From JBKQVT01 sp963727245 (GTDB lineage: Bacteria > Planctomycetota > Planctomycetia > Pirellulales > Thermoguttaceae): a stretch of DNA of 64,000 nt. The position numbers and the translations under genes are program-made. The notes beneath the pieces are model-generated. The model was not told where the DNA came from, did no database searches, and saw nothing but the letters and a program-made list of their open reading frames with translations. The stretch lies in contig CAVSFO010000006.1 in NCBI GenBank assembly GCA_963727245.1, forward strand, positions 1-64,000, read 5' to 3'. Every line of letters starts with the position of its first letter. Within the stretch, counting starts at the first letter, position 1. This document shows positions 33,671 to 41,240 of this stretch, piece by piece.

Positions 33671-34081
33671 ATGGACCTCCACAAAATCTGGATCGACCAG
33701 TGTGAGGCGGCGAAGGGGATCGAAGACGAGTTCGGCACCCAGAAGGCCCTCGACTACCTGGTCGGAGAGAAGTTCCTGAACTTCCTCGAAGCCGCCGAAA
33801 CCGACGCCAGCTTTCGAGACGAGATTCCGGCATTCGTAGCCGAGATCAAGACGATCTTCGAGCCGTGGCAGTTGGCCCAATACCTGGAAACGGCACGAGA
33901 GACGGAGCCGTTCGACCCAAGCCTGTTTGAGCCAAGATCACACTCTTTGCTCGGCGAGGAAGAAATTGAGTTCGACGCCGACGAGATCGAGGACATTCGG
34001 AAAGATGATATTCGCCAATGTACCCGTGACTTGCTCCTGGTCGAACGGGCGAGAGAGTGGCTCCTGGGGGAGACGGGATGA
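33671..34081 (+). CDS. Hypothetical protein paired with DUF6933 protein
   Basis: 136 aa, acidic, helical. It opens MDLHKIWIDQCEAAKGIEDEF and continues with FEPWQLAQYLETARETEPFD, a pattern I recognise as the usual partner of DUF6933 proteins. Its stop overlaps the next start (ATGA), so the pair is coupled and probably acts together. Molecular role unknown. Confidence 0.65.
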   Translation: MDLHKIWIDQCEAAKGIEDEFGTQKALDYLVGEKFLNFLEAAETDASFRDEIPAFVAEIKTIFEPWQLAQYLETARETEPFDPSLFEPRSHSLLGEEEIEFDADEIEDIRKDDIRQCTRDLLLVERAREWLLGETG

Positions 34082-34599
34082 TCTTTCGACTTTCCCAGAA
34101 ACTCGCTACGAAACTCAAGGAGGGCAACCTCCCTGCGGTGCCGCTCGACGAGAATCCGTATGCCGACTGGTCGGCTCATCTGTTCACGGTCGCCCGCACC
34201 CAGTACATCATCGTGGCGAACACGAGGGCTTTGTATTCGGTCGTCTTCTACGGCAAAGGCATCACCGACTACAGCGAGTTCATCAGCCGGGCCTTGAGCA
34301 GCCTGCGGGAGTTCATGGAACACGACGGCCAGAGCTTCGTCTACCAGCGGCTCATCGCTCCAACCAGCGGAAGCATCCGTCTTGCCAAGGCGTTGGATCG
34401 CTCCGTGACCGGTTCGATAAACGAATTGGTCAAGTTTGCGACGGTCTGGCTGGAAGAAGGCGAAGTCTCTCCACACGATCTCGGTTTTAAGCTGAACGAT
34501 GTCCTGCTGTCGGCACTCGCACCCAGCAAGAAAGACGGTTACGGAAAACCGAACGAGGCGTTCAAGGCATTGGCAGATGGCTTGAAGGCGAATGGTTAG
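34078..34599 (+). CDS. DUF6933 family protein
   Basis: 173 aa matching DUF6933: MIFRLSQKLATKLK at the start, ENPYADWSAHLFTVARTQYI, and IAPTSGSIRLAKALDRSVTG. No biochemical activity is established for this family. The 4-base overlap with the upstream gene fixes the start and points to a two-gene module. Confidence 0.75.
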   Translation: MIFRLSQKLATKLKEGNLPAVPLDENPYADWSAHLFTVARTQYIIVANTRALYSVVFYGKGITDYSEFISRALSSLREFMEHDGQSFVYQRLIAPTSGSIRLAKALDRSVTGSINELVKFATVWLEEGEVSPHDLGFKLNDVLLSALAPSKKDGYGKPNEAFKALADGLKANG

Positions 34600-34623
34600 G
34601 GATGAAGACGGTAGCGTTGCCGT

Positions 34624-35292
34624 TCACCGGCCCGTCAACGCCTTCTTGAGCGGGCACTCCCCGACCGGCTCTCCCCTTCGATAGCGGCTCAACAACTCCT
34701 GGGATCGCTGGGCCAGGATTCGCCGAACCTCCCGCCGCTTGCCTTTGACCCTCGGAATCGGCATCGACTCGTAGGCCGTGGTCTGGTGTCGCATCCATGC
34801 GATGACCGCAGCCTCGGCACGTTGTTCAACGGGGATTCGTTTCGTCCTGGCGACGGTGCCGCTGCCGACCGGCGTGGCATGATCGGCCACGGAACGGGCG
34901 AGTTGGTCAGCGATGTCGGCATGGGCTGGGTGGAAGGCCAGGAACGCCACCACGGCCCCGTAGAAGTCCTCGACGTATTCGGCCTGGGCCTTATCCCGGC
35001 GTCGGGCGTCGGCCACCTTGCGTTTGGAGTAGCCCTCGGTGGATCGCTCGGCTTCGAGTTCGGCCTGAATCTTGTCGATGGTCGCTGCCGCCGCCCACAC
35101 GCCCCGAGAGAAGACCTTCCGCCCCTTCTTCTCCTGGACGACCCAATGGTCTCCAGCCGCCTTTACCCTGCGGGTCAGGGCGGCATCGCCGGGTGGAAGC
35201 AGCACCCAGCCGTCTAGTGCCGTCAGCACCTTTCCATCGGCCGCTCGGACGGTGTTCGGGGTGGGGCCGGGAGTGAAGACGTTATTGGTCAT
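34624..35292 (-). CDS. DUF2293 domain protein
   Basis: 222 aa. The C-terminal part (AVIAWMRHQTTAYESMPIPR, then KGKRREVRRILAQRSQELL) fits DUF2293, found in small basic proteins of bacteria and fungi without a known function. The N-terminal 100 residues are separate (PGPTPNTVRAADGKVL). Start at 35292 with no strong ribosome-binding site. Confidence 0.7.
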   Translation of the reverse strand: MTNNVFTPGPTPNTVRAADGKVLTALDGWVLLPPGDAALTRRVKAAGDHWVVQEKKGRKVFSRGVWAAAATIDKIQAELEAERSTEGYSKRKVADARRRDKAQAEYVEDFYGAVVAFLAFHPAHADIADQLARSVADHATPVGSGTVARTKRIPVEQRAEAAVIAWMRHQTTAYESMPIPRVKGKRREVRRILAQRSQELLSRYRRGEPVGECPLKKALTGR

Positions 35293-35359
35293 TGCTGTCA
35301 GCCTATATGATCGGCACCAATGAAGAATGCCGGATGGTGCGTCACGGAGCCTCGTCGGT

Positions 35360-36202
35360 CTAGCTCCTGATCGCTTCAATTCCTTTGGGGCCGAGCTTCT
35401 TCAACTCCTCCGGTGTCGGCTGCTGTGACAGCACAGGTTGCCAGTCAATCAATTGATAGGCAGGCAATCGCTCCAAGACCTTCTGGGCCACCTCGCCACC
35501 GTATCCTCCCTTTGGGATTGTATCCCGAAGACCATCGACCAACGTGTTGAAGCTCTGACGGAGATTGCGTTGTGCCATCTGCTCCAAGGCAAACAGATGT
35601 GCGAACACTTCCGCTTCGATTACATCGAAGCGTCTTGTCGGCACATCGAAGTGCAGGCCCTTTTCCAAGTCCTGAACGTGACCAATCTCGTGGAGGAGGG
35701 ACGCAAGTTTCAATGCGTACTTCAACTCCCGATGTTGAAACGTTCCCTTTACGGTCTGACAAATCAAGATAATGCTCCGCAAATTCTGGTCAGAATCAAG
35801 GAAGGCACTCATCGATCCGCATAGATTGGCATCTGGCGATGCGGCACCGTAGTCCGACAAGTCCCCTTCGATGTTGAAAAAGACTTGTTGTAAGTCGCCA
35901 CACCCCAGTTGCGACCAGTCATTTTCGGCTGTGGCAAAAGTGCGGTCGTCAACCTCGTGAATGCCGATTAGTGACGGATGCTCCTTCGTGGCGGCTGTGG
36001 CGATTTGCTGGAACTCGTCGGCATACGAGTCGAGATAATCGTAGAATGGCAACACGCATCCCCTTCCTCGTAGAATCATCTTGATGTACGGAGCTTTCAC
36101 CCGAAAGTCTCTTATCGTCCTATCTTCTTCTTCCCATTGCCGCTGTTTCCTGGCTCGCTTCTGCTGACTATTGCTCTTGGCTCGTGATCCTTTCCTGTTC
36201 AT
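35360..36202 (-). CDS. Putative zinc metallopeptidase
   Basis: 280 aa. The motif HEIGH lies in LASLLHEIGHVQDLEKGLHF (about residues 168-187), the zincin active site, with a Glu in VIEAEVFAHLFALEQ as a possible third ligand. The Lys/Arg-rich N-terminus (about 25 residues) could bind nucleic acid. No pathway is known. AAGGAG lies 11 bases before the ATG. Confidence 0.65.
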   Translation of the reverse strand: MNRKGSRAKSNSQQKRARKQRQWEEEDRTIRDFRVKAPYIKMILRGRGCVLPFYDYLDSYADEFQQIATAATKEHPSLIGIHEVDDRTFATAENDWSQLGCGDLQQVFFNIEGDLSDYGAASPDANLCGSMSAFLDSDQNLRSIILICQTVKGTFQHRELKYALKLASLLHEIGHVQDLEKGLHFDVPTRRFDVIEAEVFAHLFALEQMAQRNLRQSFNTLVDGLRDTIPKGGYGGEVAQKVLERLPAYQLIDWQPVLSQQPTPEELKKLGPKGIEAIRS

Positions 36203-36316
36203 ACTGCTTTCACTCCTTCGGCAAGACGAACTGGCGAGCCAGTAACCTGCTGCACCTTCCCGAACGAGTCTTCATCAGCACACCAACGCTTGAAAAGTCG
36301 GTTACCATTCCGGTGG

Positions 36317-36643
36317 TCATTGCCTGCTCTTGTGCTCCTTTAACTGTTGGACGATATGCTCCTCCAGCTTTCGCTTGTCCCCCTCGCTTGCTTTCCTCCG
36401 ATAGTTTTCACCCGCTTCTCGAATGAAAGAGCGTTTGTCGCTCGACGAGGAGTTGGGCTTGAAGCCGGGAATGCCCTTGAATCCACGCTGGAGTTCTTGC
36501 CATGCTGTCTCTCCTGCCGCTTCGCCAAGCTGAACCAAGACCTTTGGAACGAGTTGGCGAGCCTCACGGTGAAAATCTTCCTCACTCGTCAGCCGAGAAA
36601 CATCCACATGGCCCAGGTCGATTCGATGATTAAACGTACTCAA
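36317..36643 (-). CDS. Hypothetical helical protein
   Basis: About 108 aa with a strongly charged helical C-terminus (ENYRRKASEGDKRKLEEH). It appears to use a TTG start at 36643 because GGAGAG sits six bases before it; the first codon of the frame is another TTG at 36664. No family recognised. Confidence 0.45.
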   Translation of the reverse strand: MSTFNHRIDLGHVDVSRLTSEEDFHREARQLVPKVLVQLGEAAGETAWQELQRGFKGIPGFKPNSSSSDKRSFIREAGENYRRKASEGDKRKLEEHIVQQLKEHKSRQ

Positions 36644-36750
36644 TGGAAACTCTCCGGTTGTCAAAAGGAGATTTGTCGAAACGCACAGAAATGGCGGCGG
36701 AACGTAGGCCGTTGAATCTGCATCGAGGCTCCTGCCTCTCGTCCGACAGT

Positions 36751-37011
36751 CTAGTCAACGGTGTACTCCTTCCACGGCACGGTTGAGATCGGGACATTAG
36801 CCATGAATTGGGCGATGTCCGAGCGACCGAAATAGGTCGGCACTCCCATTGAATCTTGAGCCATAAGCACGATGGGCAATCCAGGGAATAGTGGTTGAAA
36901 AGCTCCAATAGCTTTTCTCGCCTCAGTGGTGTTGTCAACCACATGCTTCTTTACGATCACAATGGCGAAGGTAACACTTTGTTCTCGGATGACGGCTCCT
37001 TGAATCTGCAT
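36751..37011 (-). CDS. Conserved 86-aa protein
   Basis: A small alpha/beta protein: FAIVIVKKHVVDNTTEARKA, FPGLPIVLMAQD, PTYFGRSDIAQFMANVP and a WKEYTVD end. This is a recurrent small family I recognise by pattern but cannot name. GGAGGCTGAC precedes the ATG. It lies just after the Argonaute gene on the same strand, so it could be the last gene of that transcript. Confidence 0.6.
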   Translation of the reverse strand: MQIQGAVIREQSVTFAIVIVKKHVVDNTTEARKAIGAFQPLFPGLPIVLMAQDSMGVPTYFGRSDIAQFMANVPISTVPWKEYTVD

Positions 37012-37088
37012 GTCAGCCTCCAGTGTGTTAGGCAAGTGTCATACGTGGTATTGTCAGAGCGGCCTGTGCATTGCGACCCAAATGCCCT

Positions 37089-38552
37089 CTACATGTAAAA
37101 TTTGTACTTCGATCTCGGTTTTTCGTTCTCCGGCACTTCACGCAGGATGTCGCCGACGAGGCGAGAAAACTGCAAGGTGATCGGCATCAGCCCAGACATG
37201 TTCGCCGAATTCCAGTTCATCTTCGTAAGGACAAGCACCTCACGCAGCAACTCCGTGCGGGACGTGTCGCCCTTATGATCGGCGATTTGCAGGGGCGAAG
37301 GAACGTGACCGTGCGGATAACCCTGCCCACGAATATACCCGCTCGTGTAGCAGTAGGAGATGTCCCCAGCGTGAAAAACGGTTCCTCGAAGGGGTGGGTA
37401 CTTGCCGGTTCGCAAAAGACGGGCATCGCTCGTGGGGGTCAAGGAGACCAAATCAATCTCGCTGATCTCACGCAGGGCTTGCCGGAAGCCCTGGTGCTCC
37501 TCCGACTCGAACCTGGAGGACTTATGGATGACTACTCGATACGGCAACCGGTCTCCGTTCTCGTACCTGTATTGTGCCAGCACCATATCGATCAGTTCTT
37601 TGGCTTGGTCGCCAGGCAGATGCGGAGACTTGCCATACTTTTTCTCGTCCCAATGGAACTTGTGACCTCGCAGAACCAGCCCTTGTCCGTTCTCGTCGAA
37701 CGCCTGGACGACACTGGTGCGGAGCGAGGACGAATCTCCCAGGGGCCGGAAGAAGCTGATCCCAATGTAGCAGGTGCCAGGTCGTAGTCCGGTTGGCCCC
37801 CACGGCAAGCCCTCCACCTTGAAGTACATGCCAGTGAAGAGATTCCAGGCGACCTGGGATGGGTGAACCGTCGTCTTGTCTGTCCCGAAGTTGTCGATGG
37901 TCTTCTCAAGGAGAATCTGCGTGGGTTTGTCGAATTGCATCGCCATCGCCTTGAAGGAGCGGCGAAGGTTGCGGTAGACCCGGCCAACCCCTGTCTCCGT
38001 GTACTCGACACTTCGGCACTTCTTGAAGAGTTCGTCGGGAAGAGCCACGACGATGTAATCGAGTGGATGGTCTCGCCCGGTAATCAGATTCATCTTCTGC
38101 TGCAAAAGGCCCAGGAGCGTCTCGAACTTCTGACGCTTCTTCCGCTCACCAAGAATCAGGTCGTACTCGTGCTCCCGGATGATCTCGGTCAATTCGGTCG
38201 TCAGACCGCAGCGAAATCCTTCGTCTTGGTTGCACGCTGGGAACGGTTCGTAGTTGTCGTTGCCATCGATGCCCCGGCTACACTGATCGTACAGAGCCTT
38301 GGCCTTGGCGACCGTATCGCTGGTTCCAATGAAGCCGATGTGAATTTCGCTCTTATGGCGGGACGTTCCGAGCGAACGTGGGCCATAGAGAGGGATTCCC
38401 ACCTTCGGATCGGCAGACAGGTTGCCGCTGGCGAACATGAGTTCCGGTTCGTCCAGCCATTCGGCAGCAGTCTTCGGCGAAGCCAGTTCAAGTGGCAAGA
38501 GCTTCGTCGGGATCACCAGAGTCGGTGTCGTCGAGGTCGGCGGATTCTTCAT
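37089..38552 (-). CDS. Short prokaryotic Argonaute (MID-PIWI)
   Basis: About 487 aa. The C-terminal half has PIWI-domain patterns: GISFFRPLGDSSSLRTSVVQ, GQGLVLRGHKFHWDEK, PYRVVIHKSSRF and the closing KMNWNSANMSGLMPITLQF ... YKFYM. The first half is a MID-like domain (DYIVVALPDELFKKCRSVEY). PAZ is absent, as in short pAgos. Catalytic acids are missing: the usual GxD strand reads GISFF and the HxD/HRD position reads HKSSRF, so it should bind guides but not cut. The start is uncertain: ATG 38639, ATG 38552 and GTG 38516 all overlap the HNH gene. It pairs with the HNH-APAZ gene just upstream. Confidence 0.8.
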   Translation of the reverse strand: MKNPPTSTTPTLVIPTKLLPLELASPKTAAEWLDEPELMFASGNLSADPKVGIPLYGPRSLGTSRHKSEIHIGFIGTSDTVAKAKALYDQCSRGIDGNDNYEPFPACNQDEGFRCGLTTELTEIIREHEYDLILGERKKRQKFETLLGLLQQKMNLITGRDHPLDYIVVALPDELFKKCRSVEYTETGVGRVYRNLRRSFKAMAMQFDKPTQILLEKTIDNFGTDKTTVHPSQVAWNLFTGMYFKVEGLPWGPTGLRPGTCYIGISFFRPLGDSSSLRTSVVQAFDENGQGLVLRGHKFHWDEKKYGKSPHLPGDQAKELIDMVLAQYRYENGDRLPYRVVIHKSSRFESEEHQGFRQALREISEIDLVSLTPTSDARLLRTGKYPPLRGTVFHAGDISYCYTSGYIRGQGYPHGHVPSPLQIADHKGDTSRTELLREVLVLTKMNWNSANMSGLMPITLQFSRLVGDILREVPENEKPRSKYKFYM

Positions 38553-39840
38553 CGGCGTCGTCTTCGTCGTCCCAGTCGAGGTCTTCCTCACCTTCCTTGA
38601 ACGAGTTGCGGGCTGCGAGCGAGAAGAGGTCTTCTTCATAGTATTGGTTCCTGAATTCGATTTCGTCACCCGGAATGCCCGGCGAGGACACATCGAAGGC
38701 GAGGAAATCGGTGGAGATCACAAGGGACTGACTGCCAAAGTCGAGGGAAAAGCGAGGCGACCCCTTCGACAAGAAGTCACGCCAAAAGTTGACTTCGCTG
38801 AGATACTTGTCGTTGAACATGTTCGCCTTTAGGCGAGTGACCTTCCGGCCAATCTTCTCCGGGGGCAACGGTATTTCGCCGTTGGTCGTTAGATGACGCT
38901 CAGGACGGATGCTCAGGCACCACTGATCGTTCGCCAAGCGATGAAAGCGAATCCCCGCAGCCAGATGCCACCAGAACCCCTTTCCTTCGCCCGTTTTCTT
39001 CTTCTTTTCTTCCCAGGCCACCAGTCGGGTTTGAGTCTGACGATTCAGAGACCGGTACTTTATCGGACGCTCCTCGCCCGGTTTCCGAACAGGGAAATAG
39101 AAACGCCCGTGGGCCGGGTCAAATCTGAGGCCCAGTCGGTCGGTGTACTTATACAAGGCTCGGTTGAGCAGCGTGACGAAGCGACGGTGGCCTTCCGCCG
39201 TCGTCCAGAACTTCGTCGAGCGGTACTTCTCGACTTTCGTGAGATCAATGACCGGAACGAACGGCCCGTCAGGATGTCGGAGGTCGTGGAACGAGTAGAG
39301 GGTCTTCTCCCGAACCAAAAATCGGATAATCTGGTCGGAATTGATCGGGTAGTTGAGGTGCTGCTTGATGACCTGATCCTGATGATCGCCATAGCCGCAC
39401 GGAGCAGCGAACACAGCAAGTGGCAGGTGTGTTACCGGCAGCAACGAACTGAGAATCCGCTCCTGCTTGAGGTCCACGTCGTGCACGGAGGCAGCAGGTG
39501 ATGCCAACGTGGCCATTCGACCTTCGTGTTGTTCCTTGATCCTCTTCAGCACGGGGACGCTGAAGGTCCGGGGTTGCTTGTCCACACGGTCATGGCAGTT
39601 CTGGCAGAACAGCACCAGATTTGGGTGCTTGTCCCGCTCCTCGTCCGACAACTCGACATCGCCTCGTGGCCCTTGGCGGCTGTCAGATACGATGTGGGCG
39701 ACTTCGCCAATGAAGGCAGCTTCGTCCTGGTCATTACCCGATTTGGTCAGGCTTTCGCCGCACCCCGGAAACGCACATACACCCCCGGATCGGGCAAGCA
39801 CAATCTTCCATTCCTTGTCAGGCGGTTTCGTCCGTGGCAT
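38488..39840 (-). CDS. HNH endonuclease-APAZ effector of the short pAgo system
   Basis: 450 aa. The N-terminal 100 residues are an HNH nuclease: Cys22, Cys27, AHI (48-50), Asn74, and the CQNCHD cluster (79-84). The remainder (about 150-420) fits the APAZ domain found only beside short Argonautes. The last 35 residues are almost entirely acidic. Short pAgo/APAZ complexes recognise invader nucleic acid and trigger an associated effector; HNH-APAZ types are thought to degrade DNA. AGGAG lies six bases before the ATG. The end overlaps the pAgo start, and the gene begins 14 bases after the ImmA frame ends. Confidence 0.8.
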   Translation of the reverse strand: MPRTKPPDKEWKIVLARSGGVCAFPGCGESLTKSGNDQDEAAFIGEVAHIVSDSRQGPRGDVELSDEERDKHPNLVLFCQNCHDRVDKQPRTFSVPVLKRIKEQHEGRMATLASPAASVHDVDLKQERILSSLLPVTHLPLAVFAAPCGYGDHQDQVIKQHLNYPINSDQIIRFLVREKTLYSFHDLRHPDGPFVPVIDLTKVEKYRSTKFWTTAEGHRRFVTLLNRALYKYTDRLGLRFDPAHGRFYFPVRKPGEERPIKYRSLNRQTQTRLVAWEEKKKKTGEGKGFWWHLAAGIRFHRLANDQWCLSIRPERHLTTNGEIPLPPEKIGRKVTRLKANMFNDKYLSEVNFWRDFLSKGSPRFSLDFGSQSLVISTDFLAFDVSSPGIPGDEIEFRNQYYEEDLFSLAARNSFKEGEEDLDWDDEDDADEESADLDDTDSGDPDEALAT

Positions 39841-39854
39841 CCGGTACTCCTGCT

Positions 39855-40599
39855 TCAGAAGAGGGTTTTTTGTCCGGTGTACTCGTCCTCGCTCCGGTAG
39901 ATTGTCTTATCGCCTTCCCGCAGATAAATCAATCCGAGTCGCTGAAGCCGAACGGTCAAATTCGTGATATTCACCTGGGCCTCCCCAGCCAATCGGTACA
40001 GATCACGCCATTCTGTAAACTCGTACCGTTGCCTGGCCTCCTGGATCAGCCATTCTCGGCATCAGCAACGCCGACTGGTAGCGGTCAACTGCACTTCGGA
40101 CCTCGGGTGCGTCCTGCCCATCCGTGAGTTGTCGGTACAGGCGATAGGCCCGGTCGTCACCGATGGCCTTTGTGAACAGCACCTCAATCAGCCCGTCGGA
40201 CTTCGATGCGTGCCGCTTGACCATGCAGGGAGGGATTTCACATCCCGGTAGTATCGGCTGGCTGGCCTTGGAGCGGTCAACGTCCAACTCCCAATGTCCC
40301 GCCTCGTGGCCAATCGTACTACGGAGCAACCCCGGCTTCTCATCGAATAACTGCGAGTGGGCTTCGTTCAGCAGGATTTTTCGGTTCGCCACGTCCAGGC
40401 CGCCGAGGATTTGCTCCCCTGGCTGTTCTTGAATCAAGTCCCGATCAAAATCGAGCCCCAAGACCTGTTCGACGATTTCCTCAACCGGCACTGGGAGCGT
40501 CACCGTCACGCCGACCTTGGCTTCGTATTCCCGAATCCGTTGGGCCGTGATGTCCTCGATGACTTCGTTTCGCAGGTACTTGAGGTGGTGTTTGGTCAT
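39855..40599 (-). pseudogene. ImmA/IrrE-family metallopeptidase with a frameshift
   Basis: Reads as an ImmA/IrrE protein of about 247 residues in two frames. The first frame (40599 to about 40055) has the zincin site IGHEAGHWELDVD and ends after ALLMP in an out-of-frame stop at 40003. One base off, the frame continues EWLIQEARQRYEFTEW ... LRLG-type winged-helix region ... QKTLF and stops at 39855. This is exactly what ImmA proteins continue with, so one extra base (or loss of two) near 40052-40060 broke it. It may be a real disruption, a programmed frameshift or a sequence error. ImmA proteases cleave partner XRE repressors. It overlaps the XRE stop as ATGA. Confidence 0.7.
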
Positions 40600-40928
40600 T
40601 CGTCGTCGAGTCCCTCTAGCAGTTTGTTGAGGGTCTTGTCGTCGAGTTGGGCGATCTTGCGGAAGGCGTCTGGACGTTCCAGAACACGGTTTTTGATCTG
40701 CTCGGGGATTTTTTTGGCGAGCATAAGCAACTCATCCACATCGGCATCCAATGCTTTGGCGATCTTGCCGATCAACTCCTCGCTGGGGTAGTCGCCGAAG
40801 TCCAACTTCTCATTTTCAATTTTGCTGACGTAAGTATGCGAAACTCCAATCAACTCGGCCAATGCACGCTGGCCGAGATTCTGAGCTTTTCTGAGTTCCC
40901 GGATTCGTTTCCCAAAATTCTGCGTCAT
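40596..40928 (-). CDS. XRE-family HTH repressor
   Basis: 110 aa. The N-terminal helix-turn-helix reads FGKRIRELRKAQNLGQRALA, then ELIGVSHTYVSKIENEKLDF. The C-terminal half is a charged helical segment. XRE proteins paired with ImmA are repressors cleared by the protease. The start ATG 40928 lies 34 bases after a predicted promoter with an overlapping palindrome at 40977-40986, the likely autoregulatory operator. It is the first gene of the pAgo operon. Confidence 0.8.
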   Translation of the reverse strand: MTQNFGKRIRELRKAQNLGQRALAELIGVSHTYVSKIENEKLDFGDYPSEELIGKIAKALDADVDELLMLAKKIPEQIKNRVLERPDAFRKIAQLDDKTLNKLLEGLDDE

Positions 40929-40961
40929 GGTGCCGTACCCGCTTGTGTTGGTTCTGCCGTC

Positions 40962-40990
40962 ACGATACCATAGTTGCTGTAAACAGTCAA
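40962..40990 (-). promoter_or_regulatory. Predicted promoter with palindromic operator of the XRE-ImmA-pAgo operon
   Basis: Minus strand: TTGACT (40985-40990), 17-base spacer, TATCGT (40962-40967). CTGTTTACAG at 40977-40986 is a palindrome with a two-base centre and overlaps the -35 and spacer, a suitable spot for XRE repression. Confidence 0.5.
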
Positions 40991-41093
40991 CACCAGCTAG
41001 CACCGCTGGCACCGCTTTGAGACGGCTGATCGGGGTGAGTGCCCATCCGAAACTAACTCCATGGGGGGATGGAACTTATAAACGGCGAGTTAC

Positions 41094-41121
41094 TTGAATC
41101 TACCCCCCAGAGTGGTAAAAT
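41094..41121 (+). promoter_or_regulatory. Predicted promoter of the type I restriction operon
   Basis: TTGAAT (41094-41099), 16-base spacer, TAAAAT (41116-41121); four and five consensus matches. It lies about 120 bases before the chosen hsdM start at 41241, and frames starting inside it are therefore unlikely. Confidence 0.5.
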
Positions 41122-41240
41122 GGCGGTTTCCCTTGTCCACGGGGGAATCCACGGGCGGCGTGGCGGTGATTATGGACTGTGAGTTGGGCCGGTTTCGGTC
41201 GGCAGAAGTTCCGGGGCAAGATGGGGAGCGAGTAATCAGG

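Larger units (their letters stand above)
40929..41240. other. Divergent promoter region between XRE and hsdM
   Basis: 312 bases with a leftward promoter (40962-40990) for the XRE-pAgo operon and a rightward promoter (41094-41121) for the type I restriction operon. CCATCC/GGATGG arms at about 41045-41073 form a weak inverted repeat. No gene is seen. Confidence 0.5.
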
